DNA of 64,000 nt, from the NCBI GenBank assembly GCA_030704615.1, contig CM060731.1:12214001-12278000 (forward strand). The letters run 5' to 3'. The stretch's first letter is position 1; every line of letters begins with the position of its first letter. A model generated the notes under the pieces. The model saw only the letters and a list, made by a program, of their open reading frames with translations. It had not been told where the DNA came from and did not search any database. Positions 14,186-26,137 of this stretch are shown here, one piece after another. This DNA comes from Takakia lepidozioides (taxonomy: Eukaryota > Streptophyta > Takakiopsida > Takakiales > Takakiaceae). Both the position numbers and the translations under genes were made by a program.

Positions 14186-14829
14186 GGGCCGGTTTAGACG
14201 AGGGCCCGGGCCCAAGAAATCATGGGCCCAATACTAGAGCTTTTGGGCCCACAATGAATGAACTGATTAAAATAGAATTTTTAAGGAAATGGGCCCCTCC
14301 GTGTAAACCTATCAGCCACTCTCCCGCCCCTTCCATTGTCTCTCTTCTTGGCTTCGCGATGTCTCCCATCAAATCTTGAATCCCTGAACCATGGAAGCAA
14401 GAAGTAATAATATTCCTATGGCCTTGGTCCTCTTCATGGCCTTAAGCACATGATTACAACCATTGTGGCATTGCAACAACTTAGTATAAACGATTGCAAT
14501 TTGCTAGATTGTTGATGACTTCATCATGGAAAGAGAAGGTCCAAGAGATAGAGAGGGCTGACGATTCTACATGGGTTGCGCAGTGGCCGTCGAGAGTCTC
14601 TAGTACAACCCCATTTGTGACCTGTTTCCATCCTACGGCTGTGATAGGCTTAAACAAATATATTTTAATGCTAGGTTTCTTGGGCTCAGCGGAAATAGTT
14701 GGGTCTCCACCCCGGGAGCGTTCCTTTTGTTGGACTGGGCCCAAGAATTTGGCGCCATAAATCATGCCATCTAGGCAGCCATGTCATTTTATTGGTCTTG
14801 GGCCCGGGCCCTCATGTAAACTGCAGCCC
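14186..14829. mobile_element. Non-autonomous element with GGGCCCGGGCCC-containing inverted ends
   Basis: The left end (14,186-14,216) starts GGGCCGGTTTAGACGAGGGC. The right end (14,797-14,829) is its imperfect reverse complement. Both contain the palindromic core GGGCCCGGGCCC. A third, diverged copy of the right end lies at 14,875-14,905. No clear target-site duplication is visible, so the superfamily is open; the GGGCC start would fit PIF/Harbinger-like ends. No protein is encoded. Confidence 0.55.
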
Positions 14830-14998
14830 GATTTGAGGCTCTTGACCAATAGGATTTATTGTTTCTAGCTTGGTCTTGGCCCCGGGCCCTCGTGTAATCC
14901 GCAGGCTTCGGCCGGAGTCTTCTCTCTCTACTACAGGGTCCTAACTCCAAATCTGTACCAGTCGAGGTAACTATCTAATTTTGAAAGGTCGTGAAAAC

Positions 14999-15720
14999 CA
15001 GTGTTGTACTGGTATGTCCATTTTGGCATACCCGACTCGTCCTGGTAGGTTCAACTTGGCTGTTGGGTCCAACTGGTAGGGCCCGGGGTGGATTAGGACT
15101 AGCCAGGTAGGTTATATGATGGGTATGGGTATTTCGAATTTTGAGATACCCTAGGCATGGGTATGACAAAAACTCAAATGACATACTGGGGTGGTATGTA
15201 CAATGGTATGGTTATATTTCTAATGGCTGGTATCTTCAACAATTACATTATATATTATGGAATTTTAAGGTTAATTTCATGTTATATTTATATGCCACAA
15301 ACCCCTGTTGTTATTTATTATTTATATTTTTGGTACATGATTAATCCATGGTTAATCCCATAACCTGGATCCCAGCGGCTCAAATCAGTGATGCCAGCGG
15401 CTGGGAGCCCAAAGATATACTGCTATTTTTTACATTGCACAAATGTGAATGAGGATAAGCACCAAAAAATTGTGTCATTACACATACCCATGCTTGCTTA
15501 GGTTTATCAATCCTCAATATGGGTCTCAAGCCAAGTACGAAAATAGTTCATACTTAGACTGGTATGGTAAACAGGGGGTAGGTCCAGTGTTCAAAACCCG
15601 GGGTCCAAGGTATAGTCGGGGTATACGTCCCAAGACATACTCAACTGGTATATTCTACAATACCCTTACTCATACCATTGTACATCCCCCGGCCGATTGG
15701 CACATACCAGTACAACACTA
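14999..15720. mobile_element. hAT-superfamily MITE (722 bp) with 8-bp target duplication
   Basis: The left end begins CAGTGTTGTACTGGTATGT and the right end is its reverse complement apart from the outermost base. The element is flanked by the perfect 8-bp direct repeat GTGAAAAC (14,991-14,998 and 15,721-15,728). An 8-bp duplication with CAGTG-type ends is diagnostic of hAT transposons. It encodes no transposase. Its ends and the next 50 bp resemble those of the 4.5-kb hAT element at 22,177-26,674, which probably supplied its transposase. Many TGGTATG/CATACCA words lie inside and may be binding sites. Confidence 0.85.
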
Positions 15721-16069
15721 GTGAAAACCTTCAGAATTTTCGAGAAGACTACGCTTACCCGATGAGTTGAATGCAAGCGTGGGAGCCTTGCCGGTACGAT
15801 CGAGAGGATGGCCGTACCGGCGACGTTCCAGGGCGCGTTGTCAAATCCCCACCTCCCGTTGTTCCCCTCTCACATGTGAGCCTAGGATAAAGCATTAAAA
15901 ATCAAATGTTGAGTTAGAAGTAGATGGTAGTGTGATGGCAGGGTGACAAGCCCGACGATGGTGAGGTCTCCGGTTCAAAACGTTGCAATTAGATAATGTT
16001 GATGTTGAGTGATTGATTGCACATGCGACTGAATTGAACTTTCTCATCTCCAAAATGTTTTTTAAGTCC

Positions 16070-16460
16070 AAGCGCTCCGCTCCCCTGTTCCCAATGTCCG
16101 CTCTTCTGTCCCCTCCTTATTCCCAAGCCCGCTCCCCTATCCCTGTCCCTTGTCCTCGCTCTCTTATTCCCGGTCCCCGCTCTCTTCCTCGCCCTCTGGA
16201 ACGTGGCTCGCTCCCCTGGTCCGCTCCCCGCTCCCCTCCTCGCCCTATGGATATGGCTTGCTCCCCTGTTCCCGATCCCCACTCCCCTCCTCGCACTGTG
16301 GAACACGGCTCGTTCCCCTGTTCCTAGTCCCCGCTCCCTTCTTCGCTCCCCTGTCCCAATGGGGAGGAGCCGGGAACAGGGGAGCAAACTTGGAGAATGT
16401 TTGGGAACAGGGTCCTAAAGGTGGGGAGCATGAGGAGGGAACGGGAACATTCCCCACCTT
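16070..16460. repeat. Low-complexity C/T-rich tandem words with inverted counterpart
   Basis: From about 16,070 to 16,340 words such as GCTCCCCTGTTCCC and CGCTCCCCTCCTCGCCCT repeat irregularly on the plus strand. From about 16,355 to 16,460 the complement appears (GGGAACAGGGGAGC). The two arms can fold back. Long open frames across this stretch are low-complexity artefacts. It may be the core of another foldback element; no target duplication was found. Confidence 0.5.
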
Positions 16461-17279
16461 CCCAAATGGGGATGAGATTTGGCTGATAGGCTGCTGGAGC
16501 CTCTCAAAGCTCCGGCCAGCGGGCCCCACCATCTCACACGCGTGCCTTAAACTCGTCGGGTATAGTCTCTTCCTAGATTTTTTGGCTTTGTTGGCCTTGC
16601 CTTCCTAAGGCAGGACTACGTTTAGCACCGATATTTTCGATTACGCTTCCAGTTCGATCGAGACAGTTGTCAATAGAATATTCCGTCTATATTTGTAATG
16701 AATGAAATCCGTTGCATGAGAAATTCATGCATGCGTGACAGGTTGTGCTGATAGTTTATGCAAGTGGCCATGTGTGATCACGACAGGGTGTTGGGGTCGG
16801 ATGAAAGAGACTGCGCTCGTTAGCATCAAGCTGGTTGGACATGGTGGTGTTGACACAAGTAGGGGAAGCACTTCACGGACATGGATTCCTACTCCACAGC
16901 AAACGTCCATGAAAAGAAACACAAAACCAAAGAGGGATTGCGCACCACGTGCACTTCAAGTGTCCTACTCCAGGTTTTGCAAAAACAAGTGTTCCTGACT
17001 GTGGACCATATTCGTTGACAAAAAGTGTTCTGTTCAATCAGACCTCGTCCTTTTGGAGGTGTGTAGATGCTATATCTGTGGGTAAACAACTAATTTCCCA
17101 TATCATGATAGTTCAGCTGAAAGGTTTTCAAGAGCTGTTGAAGAAGAGAGACGAAGTTCATGTTGAGTGAAATGCGCGAACTGCTCCAGCTCTAGGGAAG
17201 ATTTTGACCATGACGCCATTACAAGTGAGTCCGGAAGATATGGCTCCCAATGCTCTGGATAAACAGGAGGTCAGTACAT

Positions 17280-20190
17280 CCACGACATCCGTGACCCTTT
17301 CGGACTCGTCCGATGAGGATGTTTCGGAAATTCCTCCGCCTGCCAGGCCCCATTTTCGGGAGACTTGGATTTGCAAGAGATAGCGAGTGTCATTCCCAAG
17401 TTGAGAGCCCTACCAGGGGTGCCTGGCTACAAGAGCAAGATACGTTTTGTGGATTGGGAATCTCTTCTAGTGAAGCGGGTTCAGTATCTGCAGGCCAAGT
17501 TCGACGGTGACATCTTGTTTGAGCTGAATCCTCTCACGTTTTCCAGTGGTTTTGTTGGACTTCTGCAGGGCATGGACAAGAAACATGATGGCCATCCCTG
17601 GTGTAGAACAAAAACATCGAACATCCACAATGACATTGGTTTGAAATTTCGCCAGACAGTCTGCATTGGCTACTACAGGTGTCTGAATCCATCTTGCCCT
17701 CACCTGAGAAACAGCGCTACTCCAAATGAAAGTGAGTGGGAAGGGATATGCGACAATCATTTCACCCCAAGGCTAGCTTCTCCAGAGACGAACACATTTG
17801 TATGTCGATTTTGCAAACTTGTCCCTTGTTATGTTGCAGTCTGCCACTGCCGTATGTACTATATCACGCACCAGTGCAAGACTATGACTCGGGCCTGTAT
17901 TCTTCGGGAACGCACGACCATCATGTGTCCAGGGGAAGCTGCAGAGATAGTGTTGACATAGCCCGGAGTCTTGTGAAGCAGGAATTCGAAAATTCCCCTT
18001 CTGCCACCCCATCTGCCATAGCGTTTGCAGCGAGCAAAATCTTCCTGGAAAAACATATACTGTTGAGCTCTCTGAATATTCGAAACAAGTGAATGCCCTG
18101 AGAATGGGCCCCGGCAGTAGGGGATCCATGGATAACATTCTAGAGCTGAAGCGGAGGAGTCAATATGATTTCATTCAAGCCAGTGTCTTCCCTGGTCAAG
18201 GCTCCTCAAATGTGTACTTGTTCAAGATGTCCACAGTTGGCGAGGGCAGTGGTGTAAGTATTGTTCGGTGCATGCAACTTGGAGGTGACTTGGAAAAATA
18301 CTGGATAATGTTTGATCACTGCAAGTGAGTCAAGGATTGGACAACAATGGCATGCCATGTTTATGATCCAGTGTACCACTGTGTCCTCTCCATAGCTATT
18401 TGTGATTTGCAATCCGAGAACACTGAATCGTAAATGCTCATGTGAAATTCTCTGCTGGCGGTCATGCAACGCAATGGAGATGAGAACATAAACTTTGCAG
18501 GGTTCATGGCTGATAGTGCACAAACAAATTTCAATGCAGTGTGGTGAGTCTTTGGATCTGGGGATCCTAAAGTTCCAATGGGAAATAGGGAGCGCACATG
18601 CCTGTTCCATTGGACTCAATCTATGGATAAACATACGAAGCGCTGCATTCGAGCTGACCTTCAAGTGGAGCACAAGAGGCTCTGCCTCATATACAAAAAT
18701 GCCATCACAATAGGAGAGGCTGAGAGCACGTATCAAGCAATCCGGGCTTGGTGGTTCTCCTCTGGGGCTGCTAGTGGGATCCAATTGATGGAGTTGGAGG
18801 ACTGGTTGGTGTTCTGGCACTTCTGGTATAGGCAATGGGGAGCGTTCATGACAACGGTAAGCCCTTTGCAACCCCACAAACACCATTGTCAGTCATCAAC
18901 ATTACCCTTCCAATTCCTCTGTAATCATTGCATTGTCCTTTGCAGAAGCTCACATTGTCCCCTTGTTTGCTGACCTTGTTTGCTGACATTTGCGTGCATT
19001 TCCTCCTTCAGGAAATGTCCTTGGAGGACTTGGCGGACATGCCTTCTTGTAATTTGGCGGAGACTATTCACAATATCTGGTAGCAGCAATCTAGCAAAGC
19101 AGGACGTGACTTGTATGTTGCCACTACAGATGACATGGTGTGGGCATTTACACAGCAAACCAGATACCGGAATTTTCTGAGGGGACGGGGTGGAGGCAAG
19201 GGCCTTGATACGACGGAGTTGATGTTAAGGGCTGCGACCAGGTCCGGGGACCCTTCAAAGATGGCGAGGGCGTTTAACAGGTGCACTGAACGTTCCCCTT
19301 TGCAATCCAGGGTTCCCCATCTGGAAGGTGAGGAAAGATTTGGATCTTGCAAAAAGAAACTGAACACGCCTCCACGCTCGGATGGAGATTCACACCGCCC
19401 CGACAGGGTGAACTTTTATGTCCCAATGGTCTCTCTGGTGCAGACAAAATCATGCACTACGCCGTTCACAGGTGGATCCTCTTCCAGTACACCAGTTGCA
19501 AATCATCCAAGTACAACACCGCCACTGTGGAGGAGGTGGTGTACTCGGTGCAGGAGGCTAAATATTACAGTGACTCTGAGTGGCATATAGAGCGCACTCC
19601 AGCTGGATCTAAAACGGCTTGCATGGCAATTCGTGCCACTTCTTTTCAGAAATGCAAATCAAAATAGCCAAAGGCTGTAGGGGGACTCCAGCTCCAACAT
19701 TCACAGGGTTGTTCCGACCTTATCAGACTGGGGAGTCAAAGGGGCACAAGTTCTGGTTCTACCCAGACGATATGGCACGATGCGCGAAGGAAATGGTGCA
19801 TGCCTCGGTTATAATGAAGCCCCCTCCCCCCGCAATTTGGCAGTCAAGCTTGGAACCCCGCTGTCATCAACAGAGATTAGCATGCTGGAGGAGGCTAGGT
19901 TCCGACTTCCACGGTCTCCAGTGGTACCTTCATGCACCCTGGGTACTAATGTGCATTCTATTCCTCGAATGCCTCCACCCGGTGCTGACTCCTACCCAAC
20001 AAAAAGAGATGGGAAAACAGTGCGTTGTGTCCCTTCAGTGCAGATCACGACTGTAAGATGGAATCAGCCAGAATTATGCAGGCTCGGGTGACTCGTATCT
20101 TGGAAGTCCCGGCCCCGGGGTATGGTCGAATTTACACACTAGTGACTTCAGGCTCTGTTGTTCATGACAAAGAATATCAGGTTATAGTAG
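17280..20190 (+). pseudogene. Mutator-like transposase with GCM/WRKY-like zinc finger, copy 1 (decayed, 3' truncated)
   Basis: A DDE transposase relic, homologous along its length to 46,601-50,089. In order: DSSDEDVSEIP, a frameshift near 17,380, SVIPKLRALPG, MDKKHDGHPWCRTKTSNI (start of a GCM/WRKY-like zinc finger), FVCRFCKLVPC, then the catalytic core with ADSAQTNFNAV and CLFHWTQSMDKHTKR. A conserved intron lies at about 18,857-19,018, and the LPSCNLAE-like segment follows. Stops at 18,326, 18,431 and 18,443 stand where copy 2 has CGA, CAG and TGG, so they arose by C-to-T or G-to-A change. The stop at 19,081 faces TTG in copy 2. Homology ends near 20,190, just before the SWIM zinc finger, at a junction with unrelated sequence. 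It is non-functional. Assignment to the Mutator-like group rests on domain order and is inference. Confidence 0.75.
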
Positions 20191-20670
20191 GCGGAGCATC
20201 AATGCCCGCTGGGCTCGTCATTCTATCCAAACACGAAGCAAACAAACAGGGAAAAACAAAGAAATCGCAAAGAGAGCAAAAACACACACAAAAAAAGTCC
20301 AGAGTCAATTCTGACCCCTATACCACTTCCAAATGTCATTTCGCAACATTTCAACACAGCCGCCCCAGGTAACCTCCCGAGCCATCGTATTAATCATCTC
20401 CCACCTTCCTGCTTCTCTCATCCAAAGAGTTATGGTGCTACGACCTCCAGCATGTAACTCGCAGGCACTGGTCAGCATCCTGCAATCTCCAAGCTGGATT
20501 AAGGAAATAGAGCCTAGGCTCAGAATTCACACTACCAGCACACTGACTGAAACATATCAGTATATCCCCAATGCTCGGTTCAGGTATCAAGGTGTGATCC
20601 CTACGGAAACACAAATGCACATAGCAGAACATTGCAACAAGCTCAGTCCCCGACCAAAAGAATGACATCA

Positions 20671-22100
20671 GCTCTGATACCAAAGAAATGGGCTAAAACA
20701 CTCACCCTTAACCTCTACATTAACTCATCAAAATGGTTTCATATCCCACCCATGCCGTAGCGGAAGGGAAGACATACGCATGATTATCCAGATGCAGAAA
20801 CTCAGTGGCACCGAATGTGATCATGCATAACGCGCAAGGTTCATCGTCACCTTCACAAATACTCCCTGGACAGGCACAGCTTGTGGGAACCTGTCATTTA
20901 CTAGTGTTCATGATCTCCCGTTCACAATCAGCCGAGCTGAGCTACCTTCATGCATATCCGGCAATCTCTCATTTTCTCTTACCCTCCCTCGCTTTTATCT
21001 CTCAAGTCCAAGGGCCAAAATCCATTAACACTGCTTAATCATCGTGCACAAGCTCCACGCTGAACACTACATCACTGAAATCAGCTCGACAGCACTGCCA
21101 TTTGTGCAGGCTCCCTAATCTCTCCAATGCAATGATGGTCCCTCAATGCAACATGGTGCTTAATGGTTACACTATCATGCACCTTGACCTCACACCTATG
21201 ATTTCCAGAGATACACATTACCTACTAAACCATAGAAATATCCCTGCCCTGAAAGTTTAGTTTGTTGCAGCATTGCTATGATGAATGCATTCTCTGCTGG
21301 TTAATTCTATAGCTTCATGGTGCGAATCAGTGCCCAAAGGGCTGGACAGAGCAGTAACCAGAATCAGTGGCCTCTAATCATTCATGAGCTTCAAATGTTC
21401 TTCATCAAAGTCTCCCCAACTACAGCCTATTGCCTTTGCAGCAATTACATCACTTTGTCAAAGCTATATCAGACTTCAAATCTCCACAAAGCCTCGAATT
21501 CACCTCCTCTAGCATCACCCATTATCTCTAAGAGCAAGAAGAAGAAAATAGATGCCAAATTATGCCTTAAGTCCCCTACTCCACTTGCTTGTGTAATTAC
21601 TACATCTATAGCTCCTAATGTCAACCAGTCCAACAATTTACCGAGCTGGAAAGCTGAATCTGCCGCCATTGCGGGATATTGACTAAGCGATAAGCAGCAG
21701 AGAAGTAACTAGCAGCCGAAATCTAAAGCTTGCAGGCCTATGTCTCCTCCGAAATACTAAGTGTTAGCATTTCGATATGCATCCCCCACGGTGCTGCACT
21801 CAGCACGCCGCACACCATAAACCCTGCCAATTTAGGGCAATGCGGATGATAGTTGGATGAACGTCTTCATCCATCATGCCAAAACTCGTCCAACGCGCAC
21901 ATTCATTCAAATGTGCATTCATCTAAAAGACACAGCCAAAAATCACAGCAGCAAAAATTACCACATATTCACACTACATAAGTGCACAAGCTACTTACAA
22001 CTCAAGTGATAACGAAAAGGAGCACGGGCTGCACTTTGACGTTGTGGAGGAGCACATGCTGCTAGATATAACATTAGGTCACCTAGTCCTTTCGGAAACC
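20671..22100 (-). mobile_element. Probable minus-strand LTR with tRNA-Met-type primer site
   Basis: Bases 20,671-20,682 read GCTCTGATACCA, the complement of TGGTATCAGAGC, the common primer-binding site of plant LTR retrotransposons (initiator tRNA-Met). The LTR would end at the TG at 20,689 (CA on the minus strand) and run to higher coordinates. A word like CCGTAGCGGAAG follows at about 20,756, as often near this LTR end. The right limit (about 22,100, just before the next repeat) and the second LTR were not found. No Gag or Pol lies to the left, so this is a solo or truncated copy. Confidence 0.45.
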
Positions 22101-23164
22101 ATTACCCCTTGCAGAGTGAGAAAACCACCACTCGATTCTTGGTTCCAAAGCTAGAGAAGCTCCAACAGTGTCAGACCAGTGTTGGACCGGTATATGTATT
22201 TTTAAATACCAGACTAGTCCTGGTATGAAGGATCTGATCCCTTATGCATACCAGGTTGGTAAGGGTATGGTGGCAAGTATGACCTGATATAATATTAATG
22301 GTATCAATGGGATAAGAGGTCTTGTAAAATGGATAGTGTATGGGTATGGTATTGATATTAAATTTTTTGATATCCATACTGGGGGTATATGAACATTGGT
22401 ATGGTAGTTATGATGCTGAGTTTTTTTTTTCAAAAAAATATTTTGTTATTTTTTTAAAAAAAAATGTTTTTATTTATTTTATTTTTAAAAAAGCTGAAGT
22501 GCGCAAGTGCACCCACTTCAGCCGTTGAGTACTTTTATTGATAAAGGTAGAGCTGAAAAAATGAGCATTTGTTTACAATTCTTGATACTAACACCGAAGA
22601 CTGGACTGCATCATACCGTCTTCATAAAGCTTTATCCAGCACTTCAAAACTGAGAATTTGGCCACACAAGCCAGAACATAGTGAACTGAAAATTGCATCA
22701 TCTCCAAAAATTGCAACCTCACTTGAATCGTTCACCAATTTACCAGGTTTGTTCCCTCTTTACTAAAATTCCTACATGACCTTGACCTGACAATTTAAGA
22801 AGCCAGAAGGTAATTGGTGACAAGCAACAAGTGCAAAATTCTCCTCATTTAGGCAACCCTTTACAATTGATTCTCAAAATGCGAAAATGAAACAACCTGA
22901 ATGGGTGGAAAGCCAGCAAGAACCTAACCCTCAAGCATTTGGTGGTGGTCCAAGTGGGGAATAAACTGCCTAAGCACCTGCTCTTGTTTCTGGAACGTCA
23001 CCAGGTTACTTGTGATTCAAAGAGAGAAATCCTCTTGTAAGTAACCAGCCTCCCCCAACTCATCCTCGTGGTTATCAAGAATCTAGGAATGCTATTCCGT
23101 GAGCCTATGCGTGAGCTTGAGAGCTGTGAGCTTGTATTCGTGAGCATAGGTTCACGAGTGGAAA

Positions 23165-23254
23165 AAACCCCCTATTCCCGCGGATTACATATTGAATACA
23201 GGAAGACCTATAACCATGTAGCCTTACGACAGAAGAACCCCCTATTCCCGCGGA
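23165..23254. repeat. Short direct repeat CCCCCTATTCCCGCGGA
   Basis: The 17-mer CCCCCTATTCCCGCGGA occurs twice about 68 bp apart (near 23,168 and 23,236) inside the hAT element, before the palindromic array. The function is unknown; subterminal transposase binding is one possibility. Confidence 0.6.
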
Positions 23255-23519
23255 AGTTTTTTGAGTGACATAAGAGGTCTAACTACAACCGTGTACCTTG
23301 AGATGATTGTAGACAATTCTTACAAGGGCAGGATGTTGCTCAATGGAGGAGGCCATGACCATCTCAATGAAATGTATTGGAACATTCTTCATGCGATAGG
23401 GGCCCAGTATGCGAGATGGAAACAATACTGCCCCGAAAAATGTTTTGCTTGTGGAACAGGCACATAGGGTTTAGGATGAACATGTTAAAGAAAACTGGAG
23501 TCTAAGACATCAGTGTATT

Positions 23520-23710
23520 CATTTCGGGTATAAGCATGCGCATACATGACGAAATGAATATTAGACAACAATTTCATCGGGTTTTTTTTTTCATATTTTT
23601 ATTTGTTTTTTTGTAATAGCAAAACAAGAGACAGTGGTCCTCATATTTGGTATGCGCCGGCGCATACCATACAAAAGTGGTTTTTTCAGAAAACGAATTA
23701 TCTTTTAAAG

Positions 23711-23748
<38 letters not shown>

Positions 23749-24200
23749 CAAAATAGGGGATAGTGGCCCTCATATTTCGTATGCGCCGGTGCATACCAGA
23801 CAACAGTGTTTTGTTTTCTAAAATATTTAATTTTTTTATTTTTTATTTTTTTTCCTACAAAACAGGGGACAGCCCTCATATTTCGTATACACCGGCACAT
23901 ACCCGAGCCAAACAACATTGTTTTTTTAAAATATATATATATAATTGTTTTTTAATATTTTTAATTATTTTTAACAAAACAGGGGACAGTGACCCTCATA
24001 TTTCATATGCGCCGGCGCATACATGACGACAGTGTTTGTTTGTTAAAATAATAATCTTTTTTTAGTTTTTTTAATAGGGGACAGTGGACCTCATATTTCA
24101 TATGCGTCGGAACATACCAGACAACAATGTTTTCATTTAATTTATGTAATTTTTGTTTTTACAAAAGAGGGACAGTGTCCCTCATATTGTCATTTTTTGG
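23520..24200. repeat. Tandem array of ~95-130-bp units with a palindromic core, inside the hAT element
   Basis: Five units carry a core at 23,651, 23,780, 23,886, 24,006 and 24,101, with a partial unit near 24,160. Each unit reads AACAGGGGACAGTG, then CCTCATATTTC, then the core, then ATACCAGACAACAGTGTT and an A/T-rich spacer. The best cores (23,651 and 24,006) are the perfect 16-bp palindrome TATGCGCCGGCGCATA. One spacer is a long TA run (about 23,711-23,746). Position between the left end and the transposase suggests a transposase-binding or silencing-control region. Confidence 0.85.
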
Positions 24201-24357
24201 GTTTTTCGGATATAGGGTCGTTATACAGTAATCCGCAAAAATACGTCCTCTTTCTTAATGTTTCGCCGACCCATCCATGCTCATAATCACATATAATTTA
24301 TATTATGGGTTCACGATTTCCAGCTGACCGCTCACCGCTCACGGTTTAACGTCCCTG

Positions 24358-26137
24358 TCAAGAATCTCTGCATCTGCGGAGCATGATTTTGCAACAATAG
24401 AGGACGCAAAAGAACATCCTTCTCTTGCATCTGTGGGCCAGTTTCTTGTAGATCATCACAAGCGAGTCAAGATTGGTAATTCTAAGACGACAACGTCGCA
24501 AACTTGTGAGGAGTCGTGCCACTAAAAGAATCCACTCGGTCTCAATTTGCGATCCCAGAATTCCAAAGATCTTCAGGCCAAGAAGGCAACATTGGGGAAC
24601 CTCACTACATGTTCTTTTCACCAAGTAAGAGGCTTCACTATCTCTGCATTCACAATACACGCGACGAAATAAAGATAGCTCAGATGCAAGCATTGCCTCA
24701 TTGACTTCCTCAGCCGACACTAGAGCATCGAAAAGTGAATCTGCACACAGATCTGGTGGGTGGGTTGCATCGGTGCCAACACTTGGATCAAGAACCAGTT
24801 GACCTTCACAAGCAAAGGTATCATGTTTCTTGTCATATTCAGATACTTGCTTTCTCCCTGCCCACAAACTCAGTAATGCAGTATAAGCTCTTGAATCTAG
24901 GGTCAAACATTAGAGCGAGCATATTGTGTGTTTTATCTCCATGAAATGCACATGCAAATGACAAGAAAGGTTGGAGTACATTCACTGCCTCTACTGCCAT
25001 GCGGGCATAGAGAATCTCGAGCTCCGAATCAGACTCTCTACACATAAGAGGTGGTTGTGCACTTGCTCGACGGTTGTACTCACCTTGTAGCTTAAGGCTG
25101 ATGGAAATGGCTGCATTTAACGCATCAGATAAAAGCCAGTACCCACGGGTTTGGTTGAGCACACACTGTTGTACCACATGTGTGAGAGTCTCTCTTACAG
25201 TTCGGGCAATTACCGAAGTAAGCCCACTCGGCACTCGAGCTTGTAGCTGAAGTGACTGCCTCCTGTAACATATGTTTATGGCATCCGCATATTCCAGGGT
25301 TTCTTGAAATAAAACTACCTTGCTTGCGAATCGAGTTTTTATGGGAGTCTTCAGCTTTCCGACAGCCCAGCCTCAATGCAGTTTTGTCCCATCCTACCTC
25401 CCCTTCCCAGACTTCTTAATGCAAGTGATTGTTTTTTGCAGAGCCTCCTGAGCGGCCTTGAGAGAAACCTCTGTCATGCCTCCACACACTTTCGCATCGT
25501 TTGTCGCGTATGCGAGTTGGAATTCTGCCAACAAAGGTTTCACAATTTCAGCTAGGGCTGCCCCAACAGTGTTGGGTGCCTCGAAGAGCCCCACAGTAAC
25601 ATGTCTAGGCACCCAGGCATCATCTATAAAATTGACGATCAAACAAAAGGTGTCGAATCATGTTCTACTCATCCACAAATCAAAAATCACACTAGCAGTT
25701 GCACAACTAGCTAATGCAGGTAAGACGTAAGTTTCCATTGTCTTTGCAAGTAGGCTAGGGATGTGGTCCTTCACCAGCTGCTTCCGGGTGGGAAAGCGGA
25801 TCTTAGGGCCCCTGCGCATAACAAGTCAGCGCAACCAAGTCGTTGCTTGGAGCTGTGAGAATTTGCAAGTGGTTCAGGGGAAGAGCTGGGGTTATGGCAA
25901 AGGATGCACCTCATAATTTGAATTGCAGTTATTCTTGACAAGAGTTGCATATCGCACCTTCCATGCAGCTAATTCTTCAGCAGCTCGCACCTCATCCAAA
26001 CTCTCTGTAGGTTGCCGCACCCCAGACCCAGACTCAGTGCAGATGGTCTCAGCGGGTTCAGTGGTGATCCCAGTATCGCCTGCTTCATCCCCAATGCAAT
26101 CGTCAATGTCTGAAAAAGACATGTCATCCATAATCAA
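24358..26137 (-). pseudogene. hAT-family transposase, frameshifted
   Basis: hAT transposases cut and paste DNA through an RNase H-like DDE core and dimerise through a C-terminal domain. Reading the minus strand, an acidic N-terminus (26,137) leads to a possible BED-type zinc finger (CILCH). In another frame comes the core start (KQLVKDHIPSLLAKTMETYV, IVNFIDDAWVPRHVTVGLFE), then the middle region, then LALMFDPRFKSL and the dimerisation segment with GSQIETEW and LRITNLDSLVMIYK. At least four frame changes are needed and several invariant residues look altered, so it cannot be active. It lies wholly within the 22,177-26,674 element, opposite in strand to the chosen left end. Typical length would be about 600-700 residues. 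Confidence 0.85.

Noticed and set aside
15900-15985. tRNA or SINE head (GGTTCAAAAC at 15,972)
   Set aside because: No convincing box A, no cloverleaf, no duplication.
16013-16608. Overlapping Pro/Arg/Ser-rich frames on both strands
   Set aside because: Caused by the C/T-rich repeats; equally open on both strands.
23080-24200. CRISPR-like array
   Set aside because: Eukaryotic locus, units and spacers too long and related to each other, within a hAT transposon.
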